From contig CAUCXP010000109.1 in assembly GCA_958446785.1 (NCBI GenBank), positions 1-5,689 of the forward strand: a stretch of DNA of 5,689 nucleotides, written 5' to 3'. Position 1 is the first letter of the stretch; every line of letters begins with the position of its first letter. This DNA is from an uncultured Collinsella sp. (GTDB lineage: Bacteria; Actinomycetota; Coriobacteriia; Coriobacteriales; Coriobacteriaceae). Below, one piece after another: positions 5,332-5,689 of the stretch. The position numbers and the translations under genes are program-made. The notes below the pieces were generated by a model. It made no database searches and was not told where the DNA came from. It was given only the letters and a program-made list of their open reading frames with translations.

Positions 5332-5689
5332 GATGCTCAAATTGCCAGTCTTGGACGTCGACGGCGAAAAGCTCGGCGTGGTCAACGATTTTGGCATTGC
5401 AACCGGCGAAGTTTTTCCGCACGTGACGTCGCTCGCGTTCCGTGGTCCCGGCAAGACGCCGTTCATGATCAGCTGGCGCAAATGGGTCGACCGCATCGAC
5501 GAGACGGGTGTACACCTTAAGACGTCGGCCACCGAAATCCGTTTTTCGTACCTGCAGCCGACCGAACTCTTGCTTGCCCGCGACGTGCTCAACAAGCAGA
5601 TTGTCGACACGCAGGGCATGAAGGTCGTGCGCGTAAACGACATCAAGTTTTCCATGTCGGGCGAAAACCAGCTGCGCCTGCTGGGCGCC
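5315..5689 (+). CDS. PRC-barrel protein, probable MgtE-N/CBS type, 3' partial
   Basis: 125 residues are visible from TTG 5315 and the frame runs off the right edge. An in-frame TGA at 5300-5302 bounds it upstream. TTG 5315 has an SD (GGGGAG, 5304-5309, 5-base spacer). The alternative in-frame start is ATG 5333. Residues about 4-80 form a PRC-barrel domain, opening LSEMLKLPVLDVDGEKLGVV. Residues about 84-125 begin a second PRC unit (LLLARDVLNKQIVDTQGMKVVRVNDI). Tandem PRC units with ELLLARDVLxKQIVD are, as I recall, typical of actinobacterial proteins that continue into MgtE-N and CBS domains and are often next to an Nramp-type metal transporter. This would imply a role in Mg2+ or other divalent metal handling, but the decisive part is outside the window. 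It is preceded by its own promoter and long leader. Confidence 0.75.
   Translation, partial: MNYLSEMLKLPVLDVDGEKLGVVNDFGIATGEVFPHVTSLAFRGPGKTPFMISWRKWVDRIDETGVHLKTSATEIRFSYLQPTELLLARDVLNKQIVDTQGMKVVRVNDIKFSMSGENQLRLLGA
5325..5332 (+). repeat. TGAG tandem duplication at the start of the last gene
   Basis: TGAG at 5325-5328 is directly repeated at 5329-5332, immediately before ATG 5333. With a single copy the frame from ATG 5299 would read MMGSTIELSEMLKLPVLD without interruption. With two copies it stops at TGA 5329. Confidence 0.7.

Noticed and set aside
5021..5515. Minus-strand ORF of 164 codons covering the leader and the start of the last gene
   Set aside because: It overlaps the PRC-barrel coding sequence, shows no recognisable domain, and I saw nothing to support a promoter or SD.

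Overview
The window is GC-rich DNA in which every gene is on the + strand. Codon use is strongly GC-biased, with long mirror ORFs opposite the real genes. The gene content (a CorC/HlyC protein, a YtxH plus PRC-barrel pair, a membrane-anchored NodB-type protein, and a PRC-barrel protein that looks like the start of an MgtE/CBS protein) suggests a Coriobacteriia actinobacterium. Collinsella is my best guess, from memory of similar gene sets and not from a search.

Layout. (1) 1-1368: a CorC/HlyC-type CNNM/DUF21 + CBS membrane protein, with its first few residues outside the window. (2) 1393-2226: 24 bases later and probably co-transcribed, a small protein that looks like the N-terminal domain of cyanophycin synthetase standing alone, including an HxxEHxxxE motif, followed by a long acidic low-complexity tail. 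(3) 2227-2362: an intergenic region with a good TATAAT promoter and a hairpin next to the Shine-Dalgarno (SD). (4) 2363-2752 and 2752-3507: a YtxH-like membrane-anchored protein and a PRC-barrel protein, overlapping by one base (TAATG). (5) 3528-3567: a strong terminator hairpin. (6) 3580-4986: a membrane-anchored NodB-family (polysaccharide deacetylase) protein whose catalytic residues are mostly replaced. (7) 4987-5298: a 312-base gap holding a REP-like palindrome, an extended -10 promoter and a structured leader with mutually exclusive pairings that ends in a hairpin touching an SD. (8) 5315-5689: the start of a PRC-barrel protein that runs off the right edge. Its apparent original start, ATG 5299, is out of frame because of a TGAG tandem duplication.

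How it fits together. The two ends concern divalent cations: CorC-family proteins are linked to Mg2+/Co2+ efflux, and PRC-barrel proteins of the right-hand type usually continue into MgtE-N/CBS domains. The middle genes look like envelope or stress functions (YtxH/PRC pair, NodB-like protein). The most interesting points are the degenerate NodB active site, the stand-alone cyanophycin-synthetase-N-like protein, the switch-like leader before the last gene, and the 4-base duplication at that gene's start.
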